From an uncultured Collinsella sp. (GTDB lineage Bacteria > Actinomycetota > Coriobacteriia > Coriobacteriales > Coriobacteriaceae): 12,592 bases of DNA. Each line of letters opens with the position of its first letter. The stretch's first letter is position 1. The stretch lies in contig USCS01000028.1 of NCBI GenBank assembly GCA_900552875.1, positions 1 through 12,592 of the forward strand. The letters run 5' to 3'. Both the position numbers and the translations under genes were made by a program. Of this stretch, positions 12,341 to 12,592 are shown one piece after another. Under the pieces are notes generated by a model that had not been told where the DNA came from, ran no database searches, and was given only the letters and a program-made list of their open reading frames with translations.

Positions 12341-12380
12341 TAGAAAAAGACGGCGGGCCCGAATCTGCTCGGACCCGCCG
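12341..12380 (-). terminator. hairpin terminator between convergent genes
   Basis: CGGCGGG (12351-12357) pairs with CCCGCCG (12374-12380). After one mismatch, CCGA (12359-12362) pairs with TCGG (12369-12372) around a six-base loop. The A-run at 12344-12348 becomes a T-run on the - strand, so it is best placed to end the leftward gene. It may also stop nagA transcription, although no T-run follows on the + strand. Confidence 0.75.
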
Positions 12381-12412
12381 TATGGGTTAAACGCTCAAAA
12401 GCACCTTCACAG

Positions 12413-12592
12413 TTACAGCTTGTTAGCGATCTTCTTTGCCGTGCGCTTGACGCCGGCCACCAGGCCTCCTGCAGGATGCTCCTTCTCGTATGCTAGGCGC
12501 TTCTCGCGCTTGGCGTACTCTTCGACGATGATGTCGCCATACTCGTCTTCGATCTTGTCGAAGAAGTCGACGGCGCCCTTAATTTCCTCAGC
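12413..12592 (-). CDS. unidentified protein, C-terminal fragment (cut by window edge)
   Basis: The - strand is open from the window edge (12592) to a TAA stop at 12415-12413, giving the last 59 residues of a protein. The fragment starts acidic (AEEIKGAVDFFDKIEDEYGD), turns strongly charged with helix-forming character (EEYAKREKRLAYEKEH), and ends in a basic stretch, VKRTAKKIANKL. There is no membrane span or metal motif. I do not recognise the family. It is judged real because it uses typical codons, ends in a strand-appropriate terminator, and faces nagA convergently. The start lies outside the window. Confidence 0.6.
   Translation of the reverse strand, partial: AEEIKGAVDFFDKIEDEYGDIIVEEYAKREKRLAYEKEHPAGGLVAGVKRTAKKIANKL

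Overview
The window looks like a chromosomal segment of a GC-rich gut actinobacterium of the Coriobacteriia, most likely Collinsella or a close relative. This is inferred from codon use (mostly C or G at third positions), strong AAGGAG/GAGGAG ribosome binding sites, and the gene set. No 16S or other marker is present, so the genus is a judgement, not an observation. Nearly all genes are on the + strand. Only a fragment at the right edge is on the - strand.

Left part (1-3880): the C-terminus of a DegV-family lipid-binding protein is followed by a tight four-gene cluster. It holds (i) a 3-hydroxyisobutyrate-dehydrogenase-family NAD(P) oxidoreductase with an unusual Cys/His-rich C-terminal tail, (ii) a small two-helix membrane protein, (iii) a HEAT-repeat-like helical protein, and (iv) an NAD-type isocitrate dehydrogenase. 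Gaps are 5, 15 and 6 bases. Two of the four genes end in GAG GAG TAA, so the last two codons serve as the Shine-Dalgarno of the next gene. A hairpin terminator follows.

Middle (3881-5646): a single gene encodes a membrane-anchored extracytoplasmic protein with a very acidic cytoplasmic N-terminus and a SurA/foldase-like outer domain. It ends at a strong terminator. About 565 bases without a gene follow. This stretch is AT-richer and dense in palindromes, and it ends in the promoter, operator and structured leader of a sugar PTS operon.

Right part (5647-12400): a mannose-family PTS operon (IIA, yajC, IIB, IIC, IID) is followed by a terminator, a GntR/HutC-UTRA regulator gene, agaS (amino-sugar-phosphate deaminase/isomerase, SIS domains) and nagA/agaA (N-acetyl-amino-sugar-6-phosphate deacetylase). 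The set fits uptake and phosphorylation of N-acetylgalactosamine or a related amino sugar, deacetylation by NagA, and deamination/isomerisation by AgaS toward tagatose 6-phosphate. The tagatose-6-P kinase and aldolase are not in the window. The same 13-base sequence, TGGTTACTACCAG, lies in front of the PTS operon and of agaS. It has the architecture of NagR/DasR operators (TGGT-4 nt-ACCA), so the GntR protein between them is the obvious candidate regulator.

The most unusual items are the metal-binding-like tail with 12-residue repeats on the dehydrogenase, the palindrome-dense PTS upstream region with a leader hairpin that masks the first Shine-Dalgarno, and an acidic insert with a DxDGN repeat in the IID subunit. 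No CRISPR, tRNA, rRNA, insertion sequence or prophage was seen.
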